From the NCBI GenBank assembly GCA_947396885.1, contig OX377201.1:28435923-28499922 (forward strand): a stretch of DNA of 64,000 nucleotides. Reading direction: 5' to 3'. Shown in pieces: positions 31,757 through 44,047 of the stretch. The first letter of the stretch is position 1, and each line of letters begins with the position of its first letter. The notes beneath the pieces are model-generated. The model was not told the origin of the DNA, ran no database searches, and saw nothing but the letters and a program-made list of their open reading frames with translations. The position numbers and the translations under genes are program-made. This DNA is from Heligmosomoides polygyrus polygyrus. Its lineage: Eukaryota > Nematoda > Chromadorea > Rhabditida > Heligmosomidae.

Positions 31757-32810
31757 ACAAACAGAGAACCACTAAAAATTTGAATCAGTTTCGAGGCAGC
31801 TGTAAGATGGAGCTTTCGATTTACGTTGCTCCAGTTACTCGAGTATTCTTCTCCATGATATGAGGGAGGAATTTGGCAATTGTAGTGCCACACTCTCCCC
31901 ATACAACAGTGGCCCTTTGGAAGGCCAAGTGAAATAACACGTTTTTATTCAACAAAGGTGGAATATGATTCATTTCATATTACTATTTTCAAGGCCCTTT
32001 TGCTTGTAGTAGTCTCAGAAAAAAACCTCGGTGAAAAAAACCTTGTTAGAAGCCTTGACTTCCCCTTCCTTCAGCAGACGAAATTAATTGAGGGGTCAAT
32101 ATTGAACTTATCCCAGCCAGCTGTTAGCTTTGAAACTCGTTGAGCTTCTTCTTACACATGTGATGACTAGGACTTTATCGACGTCAGCAGATCGCTTGGT
32201 CTCAGTGCATTGTCGGAACATTATGGGTAATTACGCAAAATAGTGGCAGTTGTTGGGTGATGAGCCGCGAGCTGTTTAAGAGCACGGGAAGGACTAATAA
32301 ATCACCAGGTCTCACGTAGTTTCTGACAGAAATTGCCAACATTAGTACAAAAATAGCTGGTGTTTACATGCAGCTCCAGAGAGGACTCTAAAAATACAGC
32401 TCACCTTAGGATGAACTTTATAACGTGATTCGTCTGCCATCTTATAAACGCTTTGGTGGCGATTCCTATCGAGAGCAAAGGAAGCTCTGCTAACGATTCT
32501 GGTCTGATACCACCGTAGCGCTATCGTGTCAAGTAGATATCCAAGCGATGTTTGGAGTGGAGGAAGTGACCATGCTCACATCAGGGAACTTTTCTTGACA
32601 GCGTTTCTTCATGTTCATGGTTAGGCAGAGTTAGCATTGTAGTCGTTTCATGGCGCTGAAAAAGAACACCTTTTCAAATGTGTACGTTGTCCAATATACA
32701 ACACCGGCTGACCTCGTATTTAAGCTACTTAGAAGAGAGGCCAACATATATTCCAGTAACACTTGGAGATGTTGACAAAACCACAAGAAAATGGGTCGAC
32801 GTACATATTT
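31757..32810. other. Stretch with no recognised gene
   Basis: No frame with a domain and no clear repeat boundary. Confidence 0.35.
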
Positions 32811-32816
32811 TAAGAA

Positions 32817-33085
32817 TGGCGTTTGGTAGCGCAATCCGAAGAGGCGCCTGCTGCCACGTGTATCCGATTCCAGGGTTTTGGTTGGGATTTCCCGTCCATG
32901 CGAACCAAAGCTTCCATCCCTCCGGGCGGTGAATACGGAGGGGGGGGGGGGGGAAGTCACTGACTTATCTGCTGGCTGGACATCGCCATTCATTGTATAA
33001 GCCAGTGTCTACTCAAATTGCATGTAACCATAAGAGAATGTGTGGTACATCCCAAATAGAGATTGACTAGCGTCGTCCTTTTTAT
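32817..33085 (+). mobile_element. SINE-1 copy with poly-G interruption
   Basis: Head TTTGGTAGCGCAATCCGAAG (A box), GGTTGGGATTTCCCGTCCAT, and tail side TGACTAGCGTCGTCCTTTTT. A run of about 16 G at 32939-32954 replaces part of the body. The overlapping minus frame of 120 codons is not a gene. Confidence 0.65.
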
Positions 33086-33420
33086 TTTTGTTTTTATTGC
33101 TTTTTTGTTTTATTTCTAAAAGTGTATTTCTATCTTTTCATATCAAGAAGACCGTTTATCATAGTCATCGCTGAATACAAGCATAGAAGCTCTGTTTTTT
33201 TTTTCTGAAGTAAGCGAATTGGCAAAAAGGGGCCTTTCTTTACCCACTAGGGAAGGGTCCCACCATCAGGCGTATCTGAACGGCAGAGATGGATAGCACT
33301 TCGAGTTCCATTTTCGCTCAGTCCTCTAGCCTTAAGAGCTAGGGCCGTCCAAATTCCACACTCACGCACTGTGAGCGATATATGTTGATTTTAATGAAAA
33401 TCGGCGAAAGGCTCGGCTGC

Positions 33421-33490
33421 AAGCCGATCGGTGGCGCAGGGGTAAGCTGTTTCATAGGTGAGACGGCATGCGTTCGATCCCTGTGCCTCG
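33421..33490 (+). other. tRNA-like RNA polymerase III promoter unit
   Basis: TGGCGCAGGGGTAAGC resembles an A box, and GCGTTCGATCCC, about 37 bp later, resembles a B box. TTTTT at 33494 would stop such a transcript after about 75 nt. It differs from SINE-1 and SINE-2. It lies in the left outer part of the giant palindrome and has no counterpart on the right. Confidence 0.5.
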
Positions 33491-33541
33491 AAGAGTTTTT
33501 GCATTTATACAGTACCACGCATGTCTTTTGGTCATTTGCCG

Positions 33542-33577
33542 AAAAAGCCGCTTTGTAGCGTTCCAAAACGGCTTTTT
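33542..33577. repeat. Terminal hairpin of giant palindrome, left
   Basis: AAAAAGCCGCTTTG ... AAAACGGCTTTTT folds back with a few mismatches. It is the counterpart of 37232-37267. Confidence 0.7.
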
Positions 33578-33678
33578 AAATAACTTTTTAAAAATCAAGT
33601 ATTTGTGAAAAGGAGCATATATTTGAACTCAGAAGCTCAAGGTCTATCTTCTGACATATAAATCTTGATAGAGTTGAA

Positions 33679-33986
33679 CAATGCATATAGGCCCGACACA
33701 ATCAATCGAGTGTGCGCGACAACCTGTAGAGCGAGCGAGCGACAGCCTTAGAATGAGTGTTTGGGGAGTTTATCGGAAATTCCCAACCGCTCTTTCCAGG
33801 AATTGCTCTAAGACTGTCCAGCTTGCCTTCGGAGGGCGCCGGACACATTGCATATAGGATCGGACCTCGGGTGGGCGCGACAGCTTGTAGAGTGAGCGCT
33901 TGGGGAGTTTTATCAGAACATCTCAGCCGTCCTTCCCAGATATTGCTCTAACACTGTCCAGCTAGCCTTAGGAGTGCGCCGGAAAC
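33679..33986. repeat. A modules of left arm (two copies)
   Basis: Two tandem units each begin AATGCATATAGG or TTGCATATAGG, pass GTAGAG.GAGCG and a GGGGAGTTT block, and end CTGTCCAGCT.GCCTT with GGGCGCCGGA-like bases. Mirror copies sit at about 36790-37120. Confidence 0.7.
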
Positions 33987-34035
33987 AATGTATATTCAAC
34001 CGAACCTATCAATCTAGGGGGGGGGTGACCACTCG

Positions 34036-35300
34036 CAAATTGCAAGCGCGGGAGTGTTCGGAGCGCAATAACTCGGTCAAGTTCGAATCGTTTCGGCTGC
34101 AACACGTGGATCTTGTAGGCAGTAAAACTGTCTAGTAGAGCGTCGAAGTAGAACCGTGTAGCTTAGGAAGAGGCAATGTTACAGCGCTGTGAAATTGCAG
34201 GTGAGGCTTTTATGAAGCATTTTTTCCGATTTCGGCGGTCTAGTGCGAGAAGACGCGGCAAGCTAACGGCCTTAAAATGCGTAGCCTTACATAGCGGTTA
34301 AGGTACTTTGCGATAACGTGCTCTGAACTCTTCAGCTGCCTAAACTTCTTCGGCCTCAGCTCCCAGTTTCAAGCGGCGGAAGATAGCGGTTAAAGTTTCT
34401 TGCGCTCTTACTCGCTCAAATTTGAGTTTTTGACACTCGCAGTGGCACCGCTCTAATCAGCATAAAAAGCGCTATCGAATGGTGTCAATTTCGACCGATT
34501 TTGGAAATATCGACTTTTTGACAGTTTCGCATCGCGAAGACGAGGCTGCTCGAGGCGGACGATGATATCATCGAAAAATCGATACCTTCGAATTAGGCTA
34601 TGCCTGATACCGTTCGATAGAGCTTTTCATGCTGAATTGAACGATGTTATTGAAGGTAGGGAAAACTGTAATCTGGGTGAGTAAAAGCGTGAGTAAGAAC
34701 ATCAGCCGTTGTCGTGCTGAAATGCACGCGCGGGCGCGTTCTGAGAGCGATAGCTCTGTAAAGTGTAAACCTTCCCGGTTGCAGCTTGTCGGGTTTGTGA
34801 GAAGTAAAATGTTTCACTAGTGCGCTGAAACACAGCAATGTAGTTTATTGTTGGACAAAGTTACAGCGGTGTGAAAATGTAGGTTAGCCTTGTGTGACAC
34901 GATTTTTCCCAATTTCAGTCGACCCCTTCGGGAAAACGCCGAGAGCTAACGGCCTACAAATGCGCGGGCAAGCAGAACACTTAAGGTGTTTGGTGGACGA
35001 CATGCTCACAACTCCCTAGCTGATTAAACTGCTTTCGCCCCAGCTGCCATTTTTGGGGCGGCGGACTTGACGGTTAAAATTTCCTGCAGACTTACTCTCT
35101 CATGTTTGAGTTCAACACTCGCAATAACACCATTAGCTTCAGCGTGAAAAGCTTTATCGAATGATGTCAATCACGACCATTTTCAGAAAAATCAATTTTT
35201 TGACAATTTCCCATCGAGGACGGGGGCGCTCAGGCCGAGCCTGCGCAGACGCCGACGTCATAGAAAATCGATAATTTCGAAATTGACCAAATTTTCTCGT
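34036..35300. repeat. B modules of left arm (two copies, period about 685 bp)
   Basis: Landmarks recur at a 685-bp step: GCGCGGGAGTGTTCGGAGCG at 34046 and GCGCGGGCGCGTTCTGAGAG at 34731. The second copies of AAATGTAGGTTAGCCTTGTG and TCCCATCGAGGACG follow in the same order. Mirror copies lie at about 35560-36770, with period about 680 bp. Confidence 0.65.
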
Positions 35301-37231
35301 ACAAAAGTATTTAGGGGTTATTTTGGAGCGCCGATTACGAAACCGACACCCCTTTCTAAAAATTCAGCCGATTTCGATGGACTATTTGCCCTTTGTGGGT
35401 GGTCGGCTCACCGATCACCCTCAGTTATCGGTATGGGTGATCTCCTGCCATAATCGGCCAAATGGACTTCAGCGTCGAGTTGGGCATCCCAAATAACCCC
35501 TAGAGCTTTTGTACGAGGAAATTTTGTCAATTTCGAAAATATCGAGTTTCGGTGGCGTCGTCGTCCGCGCAGGCTCGGCCTAGGGCGCCCACGCCATCGA
35601 TGGGAAATTGTAAAAAAATCGATTTTTCTGAAACTGGTCGCGATTGATATCATTCGGTAGTGCTTTCGCGCTGAACAGAGCGGTACCACTGCGAATATCG
35701 AAAACTCAAATTTGGGCGAGTGAGGGCGGAAGAAACTTCGCTGCTGCCCTCCGCCGCTCTAGAACGGCAGCAGGAACTAGAGCAGCTTAGGCGGCTGGGG
35801 AGTTATGAGCACTTCCTCGTAAAGTGCCTTGAGTGATCTGTTTGCCTATGCATTTGAGGCGGTCAGCTCGTCGCGTCTTCCCGCAGTGAATTCGGAAAAA
35901 ATCGTGTCACACAAGACTAACCTGCATTTTCGCACCGTTGTAATTTCGCCAGTTTAAAAGCTGCAGCGCTGTACTTTTGCGATCTTCTAAAGCTCTCCGC
36001 TGCCTATAAAACACTTGAGCTGCAGCCGGAAAGAATTGCACATGACAGAGTTATGATACTCCGAACACGCCCGCACGTTCAATTTAGCACAAGGACGGCC
36101 GATGTTCTCCGCGCTCTTTCTCGCCGAGATCACAGTTCTCGATACTCCCAGTAACACCGTTAAATTCAGCATGAAAAGTTCTATCGAATGGTATCAAACT
36201 TTGCCAAATTTGAAGATATCGCCTTCGATAACGTCATCTTCCGTCTGCCACGGCCTAAGGTGCCTGCGTCCTCGATGGGAAGTTGACAAAAAATCAATTC
36301 TTCTGAAGTTCGTCGATAATGACACCGTTCGATAGAGCTTTCCGAGCTGAATAGGAATGGTGCCACTGGGAGTGTTGAAAACTCAAACGTTGGCGAGTAA
36401 GGGCGGAAAACACTGCAATGCTGCCCTCCACCGCACCAAAATGGCAGCTGGAACTAGAGCAGTTTAGGCGGCAGGAGAGTTATGAGCACTTTCTCGTAAC
36501 CTACCTTAAGTGATCTGTTTGCCTATGCATTTGTAGGTGATTAGCTCGTCGCGTCTTCCCGCAGTGATCGGCTGAATTCGGAAAAAACGTGTCACACAAG
36601 GCTAACCTGCATTTTCGCACCGCTGTAATTTTGCCTGTTTAAAAGCTGCAGCGCTGCACTTTTGCGGTTTTTCAAAGCTCTCTACTGTATACAAAAGCTA
36701 TAGCCGGAAAGATTCGTACTTGACAGAGTTATCGCGCTCCGAACACGCCGGCGAGTGCAATATGCGAGCGTCGCGCCCACTCGATTGATAGGTTCGATCC
36801 CATACGCATTGTTCACGGCGCCCTCCAAAGACTATCTGAACAATCGTAGAGCAATTTCTGATTAGAACGACTGGAAATTTTCGATAAAACTCCCCAAACC
36901 ATCACTGTTTAGACTGCCGCGCCCACTCAATTGATAGGTTCGATTCCGTATGCATTGTTCACGGTGCACTTTAAAGGCAAGCTGGACAGTCTTTAAGCAA
37001 TTCCTGCTCAGGACGGCTGGAAATTTCCGATAAAATTTTCCAAGCGCTCATCCTACAAGCTGTCGCTCGCTCGCTCTACAGGTTGTCTCGCCCACTCGGT
37101 TGATTGTGTCGGGCCTATATGCATTGCTCAACTCTACTAAGATTTATATGTCAGTAGATAGAGCTCGAGCAGCTGAGCTTATATATGTATACTTATTTTC
37201 ACAAGTACTTGACTTTTAAAAAAGTTATTTC

Positions 37232-37267
37232 AAAAAGCCGCTTTGGAACGCTCCAAAGCGGCTTTTT
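37232..37267. repeat. Terminal hairpin of giant palindrome, right
   Basis: AAAAAGCCGCTTTGGA and TCCAAAGCGGCTTTTT are exact inverses around a 4-base loop. The better-preserved version of the left hairpin. Confidence 0.8.
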
Positions 37268-37693
37268 CGGCAATTGACCAAAAGACATGCGTGGTACTGT
37301 AGCGATCCCTCCTTGTACAATATCTATTACCCGTTCAGACCTACTGAGAACCTACGCTTGAGACCCTTCCCTGGCCAGGCTTGTCCACTGCTTCATATAG
37401 CTGATCCGTCATAGAAAGGTCAAAATAACAGTCTGAGCTTATTTCCATGGGGATCTGTGGCATTCAAACATCGGCTGTTCCTTGTGCTCATTCGTCTTCA
37501 GCAGGTTCTTGGACAGGCTTGTTTTACCATCCTAGATTTTTGTGGAGAAAATGAATATCAGCGAAAACAGTTGTCCGAGAGGGAGCATACGTTCCAGCAG
37601 AAAGATACCCCTATCAGAATAGAAGAAGGCAGAGGAAAGGTCTCCATTCAATATGTGTTTGAGTTCGCTTTCACATAAAATAACAAGAATAAA

Positions 37694-37965
37694 TGACGGC
37701 GTCACTCAGTACCTTTTGGGATGCGCCACGCATTCAACTTCTACGGAATATCGTAGTTATTCGGCCATACAATGGCTTGTGGTATTCAACCGATGAACAA
37801 GTCAGCGCTTTATCCTTCCCAGAAAAGTCTGGTACCAATTCGCCGACCACTGAGGGGTGGAAGGCTGGAAGGCTTGGGTTGGCCTGGGCAGGAAATCCGA
37901 ACCAAGAACTTGGTATCTGGTGCAGGCGACAGCCGTCACCTCTCCGACGGCGCTACACGCGCCCT
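37694..37965 (-). mobile_element. SINE-1 copy
   Basis: Tail side AATAAATGACGGCGTCACTC, TTTTGGGATGCGCCACGCAT, then GGAAGGCTGGAAGGCTTGGG (a local 9-bp duplication) and head CTCCGACGGCGCTACACGCG. Nearly full length. Confidence 0.75.
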
Positions 37966-37969
37966 CCCA

Positions 37970-39140
37970 CACGAAATATTGCCAGTAAATTCTGGTCTCT
38001 TCAAGAATTCATTCTCATTAAGCAGACTGTTAGAGAAGGAGTGCGTGCTGCAACACAACAGTAAGTCTAATTTTGTAATAAAAAGTCAGGATCAATATTC
38101 TGCTGCGAGCTGGTAATCTACAACATACGGATAAGAACCGTTTAAAATTGTGCGCGTTTTGGTACGCAATCGTTGTTTATACGGCTAGGCTTTTTCCAAA
38201 TAATTAAACACTGTAGTCAGAGCGATCGTCTGAAAGTTTCTCCAAAAAGTAACAGGATTACTTCAAGTGGCACTGCTAACAACGGTATGCAGTATTCTTC
38301 TCAGCATCGTATTTTGCAGGAACAGAAATTTCTGTAGCACTATGTGATGTTCCAAATTTCAACTTATGAATATGGGCCTGCCAGCAGTTGGTCGTTGAAG
38401 CGTTTCCCCATCCATTTTGTAGAAGGGATTTCAGACTCCATCAAATTCCCATTAGTAAAGCACTCTCTCCTAGGTAAAAACGTTCTTGTCAAGAGCAAAA
38501 AGCGATGGCAAAAGGAGCTCAAAACCTGAAACAATCATTCACTCCTTCAACGAGTAACCAATTCAGTTTATCATGAGAGGAACTGATTTCTCTTTTCGAA
38601 GCTCTGAAGGCTATACCATCGTTGAATATCTCGATCTTACCACGTTCATCCTACCTTCGTATGGACAATGTCCGGTTCTGATTACAACAGCTGTTCCTGT
38701 TTACTTGCATGTCGATTTCCTCCTTCCGCTTTTTTTCGAATTTGTCGCACATCCTCTGTGAGAAGAAGGGCATTGTGGATAATGCATGTTGGTGATAAGC
38801 TTTTGTAGGCTTAGGCCTCACAAAATGGTATGTGAGGTAGAATGGGTTTCAAGGAACGTTCCTCTTAAAACCAGCGCTACTTTTCGATCCCCATAATCTC
38901 ATTTTTGATTTATGGGCTCGACTTTTAAAATAAGCTTATGTGATCACATCTCCTGTTATTTAAAATGCAAAAATGTCACTTTGATTTGCAGACTCCAAGT
39001 TCAACGTTCTAGAAACCTGGGCATGTTTTCTTTTCTTTACGAACCCGGTTTGTTATGAATTTATTCATCGCGGCCGACGTTTCGACTATCTTGTCTTCTC
39101 CAAGACCTGAAAAAAGCCCAAAATTTCTTTATCTGTAAAG
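37970..39140. other. Stretch with no firm gene
   Basis: A donor-like ACA|GTAAGTCT at about 38060 follows a short frame (QTVREGVRAATQ), and a minus-strand acceptor at 38525 is followed by 53 open codons. Neither could be extended into a gene model. Confidence 0.35.
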
Positions 39141-39145
39141 GTATA

Positions 39146-39878
39146 CAGGGTGCGTCAAAAGTATTGACGCAGTAAATGGCGGTTGTGGAAATAGTAATGC
39201 GCAGCAAATTTTGAAATATTCATTTGAGAAATATGGAAAATGATCTTACAAATACGATAGAATAACTCGCAGTCGACATTGGCTCCTTTACTGTGAATAC
39301 AGGAGCGAAAACGGCGGAAAAATTCATGAGCACGCGCCGCAAGTATTCGCTTGCATTTTTTTCCGTGCTTCGAACAGGGTAGCCTTCTGCGACTGGTCAC
39401 TTCTGTTGAAAGTAGCCCAGGCCTCATTCTCCAAAATCGCCTAGAAAGAGTAATCCAGCGGATTCATGTTCAAGCTGTGTTCGTCTGAGAAGCTGTCCAC
39501 ACCTGCGCGCGTTATCTGTTTGCCGTTATGGGACAGAGGTTGACAATTTTTGATTTGAACGTTATCGTGCTTGAACATCTTGTAATCATCATCTGTTATG
39601 ACAGAGCCGCGGCCGACGTTTGGGTTGTTGACCTCTTTTCTCATCCACCATTTCAAACACAGCTTAATTCTTTTGTTAATGAAGTATTCATTTCCTTTGG
39701 TAACAGCCAGGAAAGGCTCACCGTAACCACGACGGTATCATGTTTCTTCAGTTTTTACAAGAATATTTTTGAACACGATAAAGACAACAAAAATAACACA
39801 CAAAAACTTTGAAAAGTAGAAAGAGAAAGTTGGAGCTGAAACAAAAACTAGGTGCGTCAATACTTTTTACGCACCCTG
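39146..39878 (-). mobile_element. 733-bp Tc1/mariner-superfamily element
   Basis: Ends CAGGGTGCGTCAAAAGTATT (39146) and, inverted, CAGGGTGCGTAAAAAGTATT (ending 39878) match at about 24 of 26 positions, with TA on both outer sides. On the minus strand NMNPLDYSF and AILENEAWATF fit the Asn-Pro-x-Asp-Tyr-S/W-x-I-L-E block around the last catalytic residue of IS630/Tc1 transposases. Only this C-terminal part is recognisable and it contains stops, so the element is an internally deleted, non-autonomous copy. Confidence 0.8.
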
Positions 39879-39880
39879 TA

Positions 39881-40795
39881 TGAGTAAGAAAAATCGTGTC
39901 CCACCTTTTTCACACGATGTCGGTTCGTTTCATAGAATTGGTTCGGCTTAAACTCAGAAGACTTCAATATCTGGGACAGGAATATTCTAATCATACCCCT
40001 TCATTATTAACGTCACTTGCAGACCCAGTGCACTAATTTGTGTCGCGTTTAGCCTAAGGAACTTTGAGCGAAGAAGCAACATGGTCTGAAGTCGAGAAGA
40101 GAAACTGTAAATGGTGGGCATTGATACATTTTTAAAGATCTTAGCATGTAGAATCGATTGTAAGAATACTTATAGATTCGAAAAACTTCTGACGAAAGTG
40201 ACGAAGAGTGACGAAAGACGATAGACAAGGCCCGGAACTGACGCAGTCCCTCGCCCTCCCCCTTCCTTTTCTTGAGTGCATGTCTTTGAATGCGTAAGAT
40301 GCTCAATGTTCATTTCTCAAAAAACAGCTTAAACAGCTTTAAATAACCGGCAAAACTACCATACACGTTTGTAAAAATGCTTGAAGGTAAAAAACTGCTA
40401 TGGTAACATTTTTGTTCACTATTTTGCACAAATAGAGTGTCATTAACGCGTTCAGATCTCATCGTGAGTTGAGGCATCTTTTAGCCCACAAAAGATTTCC
40501 AACAAGGTTTAGCTGTACGCTTTTATATTTTTGAGCTGAATACGGGTGCGGTTGATCGTCATACGCGCTTGATCCTCCAGCTTGCGGAGTGGCGAGTAGC
40601 ACAGTATTTTGCTGAAGGTTTTCTTAACATTAAAGCTTTTCAACTTTTTTCACAAAATAAAAAGGCAGATAAGCGTAGGAAATGAAAATGTCACTACAAT
40701 TTAACAGCTGCTCTCATAAATCGTCGTCCTCGAAAAACCTTTTGCATAACATCAAATGAGTTAAAGGTTCACTTCAACACCTCTAAAAAATAAAC
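39881..40795. other. Stretch with no recognised gene
   Basis: No domain, splice pair or repeat boundary seen. Confidence 0.35.
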
Positions 40796-40804
40796 GACAA
40801 AGGA

Positions 40805-41065
40805 CAAAAAATGACGTCAGTCAATCCTTTCGGGAACGCGCCACGCATTCCACTTCCAACGAATGTCGTAGGCAATTTGAATGTGTATTTGGCCTATACA
40901 ATAACATATGCGGGCCAGCAAATGGATAAGTCCGTGATCTTTCCTTCCCTGAAGGTAGCAAATCACCAGCTCTATCAGGATGGAGAGCTTGACTGGCCTG
41001 GGTAGTGAATTCGAATCAGGAACCTAGAATCGGGTACACGCAACAGTCGGCGCCTCCCCTGAGTG
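40805..41065 (-). mobile_element. SINE-1 copy, head incomplete
   Basis: GACGTCAGTCAATCCTTTCG, CATATGCGGGCCAGC and GGAGAGCTTGACTGGCCTGG in order. The head ends at GGCGCCTCCCCTGAGTG, lacking the outer A-box side. Confidence 0.7.
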
Positions 41066-43690
41066 TTCTCCTTTTTGAAAAAGTAGTTCTTTTAAAGCGC
41101 CGCTTTATAAACAACAAAAACGTTTCTAGAATGCATCCAAAACTGCGTAGCAACAGAGCGCCTTGAGGATGTTCGGAATTCTGTCCGAGCACTCTGGATA
41201 AATTTTTGATCCTTACAACAACCTGTCCTAATCGCCAGATGGACAACTTATTGTCTTACAAAACCTGCTGAATCTCTGCGAACTCACTGACTGAGATTAT
41301 GGAAGACTTCATTGGTGAGACTTGCGATTCTTATTATTGTATCTGAACCACCATCCCTAAAAGCAGTACATCATGTTTAGCAACTCGTAGATCTTTTTAA
41401 GGAATGGTTAAATTTGATATGAAATTCTAAGCAGTAAGGAAGGAGGTAAGGAGTTCTTCGGTGGATGACAGGGCAACATAGTAAGAACCTCAGAACCTGG
41501 AGAAGGTCCTAAAAATTAAATTTTTCGTAGCGCTTGAACACAGAGTATAAAAATGCTTATTGAAAGCTGTGGGAAAAATCTTCAGGCCCCTATTTTGATT
41601 GTCCATACCTGTGCTTATCCTATGTGTTAAGATTCTGAATTTTTGCATGATGGGATCTGGTAGGAGAACGCACTAACGAGCAACCCTAAGAGAATTGATT
41701 GGCGAAAACTCTTTACAATTTTGCCCTTCGTCTCTTCTTTTTGACATGCATGACACGCTTTGAAAAGAAAGTGGACACACACTCACAGTATCATTGTAAA
41801 GTAGGTGTCTCTCCGCTTCGTAGAGAAGGAATTGACTGCTTCATGACTCTCTTGTCTGTTTTCGACCCATGCTTTTATTTTTCCTTCCTGATATCCGTCT
41901 AAGGGTAGGAACGAATCGGATATTAGTCCTTTTGTTTCTTCCCTTCATTCCTCTTTCTTTATTAAATCACAGGCGTGTAACGTGCACAGCCAATCCAACA
42001 GTGCTTGCTGGTTGATATGCTTTCTATTCATTAAAAAATTACTCTCGGAAGCAGAACATGGGTAGCAGCTAGCATGATTCTACTCCAATCTTTTAAGGTC
42101 CCAATGAAGGCAGTTTAATCCTTTTTTCTAATTGCTGAACATCTCGCCTCCCATGGACTGCTTTGTAAAGTTTGCTACAAAGAATTGAAGAAATGAAAAT
42201 TCATGATTATCATCCTGAAAATGCTGAAAATGTACTTTGGTTAATTTCTTTATTATTTATTCGTGCACTAAATTGTGCACAATAGTCAACAATGTGTGGT
42301 TTATTAGTCCCAAGGCTGCGCTAAGCAACGTCTTTTGAGAATTAGGAAATCGACTTTCTAACATTCTATGATGGAGGTGGAATTCACACTGGCTCACAGT
42401 TCTTTCGGTCTTCTATTTCTCTTATTTTCGGTCGCTAGGTTCATGTAGTGCAGTCAAGGGATGCACGTCAAGGTATCATTTTTCGTTTGGCTTGTAGAAT
42501 TGCTGCTCTTGCACGAGCAATACTGTGTGCTGACTTCCGTGTTGCTTATCTTCACGTGTCATCTGTATGGTGAACTATTTGAATTATATTAGGACCAAAC
42601 AGATAAATCTGTCGTCGCGCCATTGAACTCAAGAGGAAAACATTTGTACCTCCCGAGTAAAACCAGTCCAGTACCTCTTTCTCGCTATTAAAGTCCAGAA
42701 AGGGTCAATCCTATCATGCCTGGCTATCAACAAGAAGTTCATCCACTTACAGGTGGGATGATAGCGCTTTGCTGATATTCTGCGAGCTGCGGTTTTCAGT
42801 AGAATATCGGGCTTACTACGTGATCGAAGGATTGGTCAAATAGGCCACAAGATTTTTTACCACCTTCGAACTGCGGAAGATCTTCTCTCTTTGGTGTGCT
42901 CTCTTAGCCAGATACTTCGTAGAGCTCATGTGGTCCGTCTACGACTCTTACGTTTTACTTCGAAAGACTGGGATCTGGAAAAGCTTCATTCATTCGAGCA
43001 AATGCTATTGGATTTTCCGTTTTTATGGAACTTAACATGACAACTGATCACCAATATTAAAGAAAAGATGGACCTACCAAGTTGTTATTTCAGAAAGCTT
43101 TGAGTTTTGTTGTATGTTCAGCAGCCAAACCAAATTGTGATTCCCTTTTTTCAGTGCTTCACTGATGGCGGCCTTCTCGTTGAATCTACACCACAATCTT
43201 TATTTAGAGGTCACCGATGTTAACATCCTGCCCTCTGAATTCTGGAAAGTGCTATTGCTTCTCGATTCTTCTAGTAAATCTGCGACGAGTCTGTTCTACC
43301 GTCCCTTCTGAGTGGACGTCTTCCGCGAAAGTTCCAACCTAGGATGTGCATTAAAAATTAAACCAAAAATTAAACTTAAATTAAAATTAAACTGCTGTCA
43401 CCAAATTGTCACCGAAGGCATCGCAGCTTCTAAGCACAGAACATCTGGGAAATTGTTTAAAAATTGCCTATGGGTCAAGAAACCTGGTTCACTGTACAAC
43501 AACAACGAAGCTTTATTTTAACCAAAGATTTCTCAGGAACTACGGTAACCATAGCCCTTTCTTCTCGTTTTTATCTCTTGAACTCTTCAAGGGAAGGGAT
43601 GTCTTTAGTGAACATTTCTACATCAAGTGAGGGGTGGGAATTCTTTTTGTATCACTCGCTCTCGCCGTTCAGACATCTGTTTCACACCCT
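41066..43690. other. Long stretch with no recognised gene
   Basis: AT-rich, with short frames only. Nothing in it matched a domain or one of the repeat families in this window. Confidence 0.35.
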
Positions 43691-43699
43691 TCCCTTGTC

Positions 43700-44047
43700 A
43701 GTAGTCGTCGGCCAAATTTGCTGTCGTCATGATCAGCACGTGTTTTTCGGCATCGCCACTGAGCACTATGAATCACGCGAACGACTCCAGAGCTGGCTTG
43801 ATCGACGGCCACGCATTCAGCCTCCCCCACACATTCAGATCGCGTTTTCTTCCGCACTCCGCCCAGCGGCCGTCGCTCCGCCCCGTCCGCGCTGTGCTCT
43901 CGATCGGCTCTTCGCTCAGTTGTTGTTCGTGTAACACGAGCGCCCTTTGAAGTTCCAGGCCACACCCCCTACAAGATCGGCTAAAAGGGCTAACGGCACA
44001 CTGGGAACTCTCAGACGAGCTCAGCCTTAGCCACCTCGCCACTCGAG
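43700..44047 (+). promoter_or_regulatory. GC-rich 5' region of candidate gene B
   Basis: GC content rises sharply over this block (GCGGCCGTCGCTCCGCCCCG near 43865) directly upstream of the ATG at 44048 and falls again after it. Several frames are open on both strands because of the composition, but none shows a domain. Promoter and 5'UTR is the most economical reading, though an upstream exon is possible. Confidence 0.35.

Larger units (their letters stand above)
33246..37375. mobile_element. Giant modular foldback element (about 4.1-kb palindrome)
   Basis: The inner palindrome spans 33508-37301, starting TACAGTACCACGCATGTCTT and ending with its inverse AAGACATGCGTGGTACTGTA. Its centre is near 35405, with a loop at about 35341-35470. 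Each arm has the same module order: a terminal segment of about 180 bp, two tandem A modules of about 150-190 bp (GGGGAGTTTTATC, CTGTCCAGCTTGCCTT), then two tandem B modules of about 680 bp. The B modules share GTGTTCGGAGCGC.ATAACTC, AAAATGCAGGTTAGCCTTGT and the TTGACAATTTCCCATCG block. Outside 33508/37301, a further 45 bp (CTAGGGAAGGGTC...TCTGAACGGC) is also inverted, so the full element probably reaches 33246-37375. Arms differ at perhaps 10-25% of positions, so it is not an assembly mirror. No transposase frame is visible. Confidence 0.8.

Noticed and set aside
33246..37375. Assembly artefact (mirror read) as the cause of the giant palindrome
   Set aside because: The arms differ at many positions and carry different small indels and one unique tRNA-like unit, which a mirrored read would not.
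38364..38525. Minus-strand terminal exon of 53 codons after GATTGTTTCAG
   Set aside because: The opposite strand is open too, no upstream exon was found, and one acceptor alone is weak evidence.
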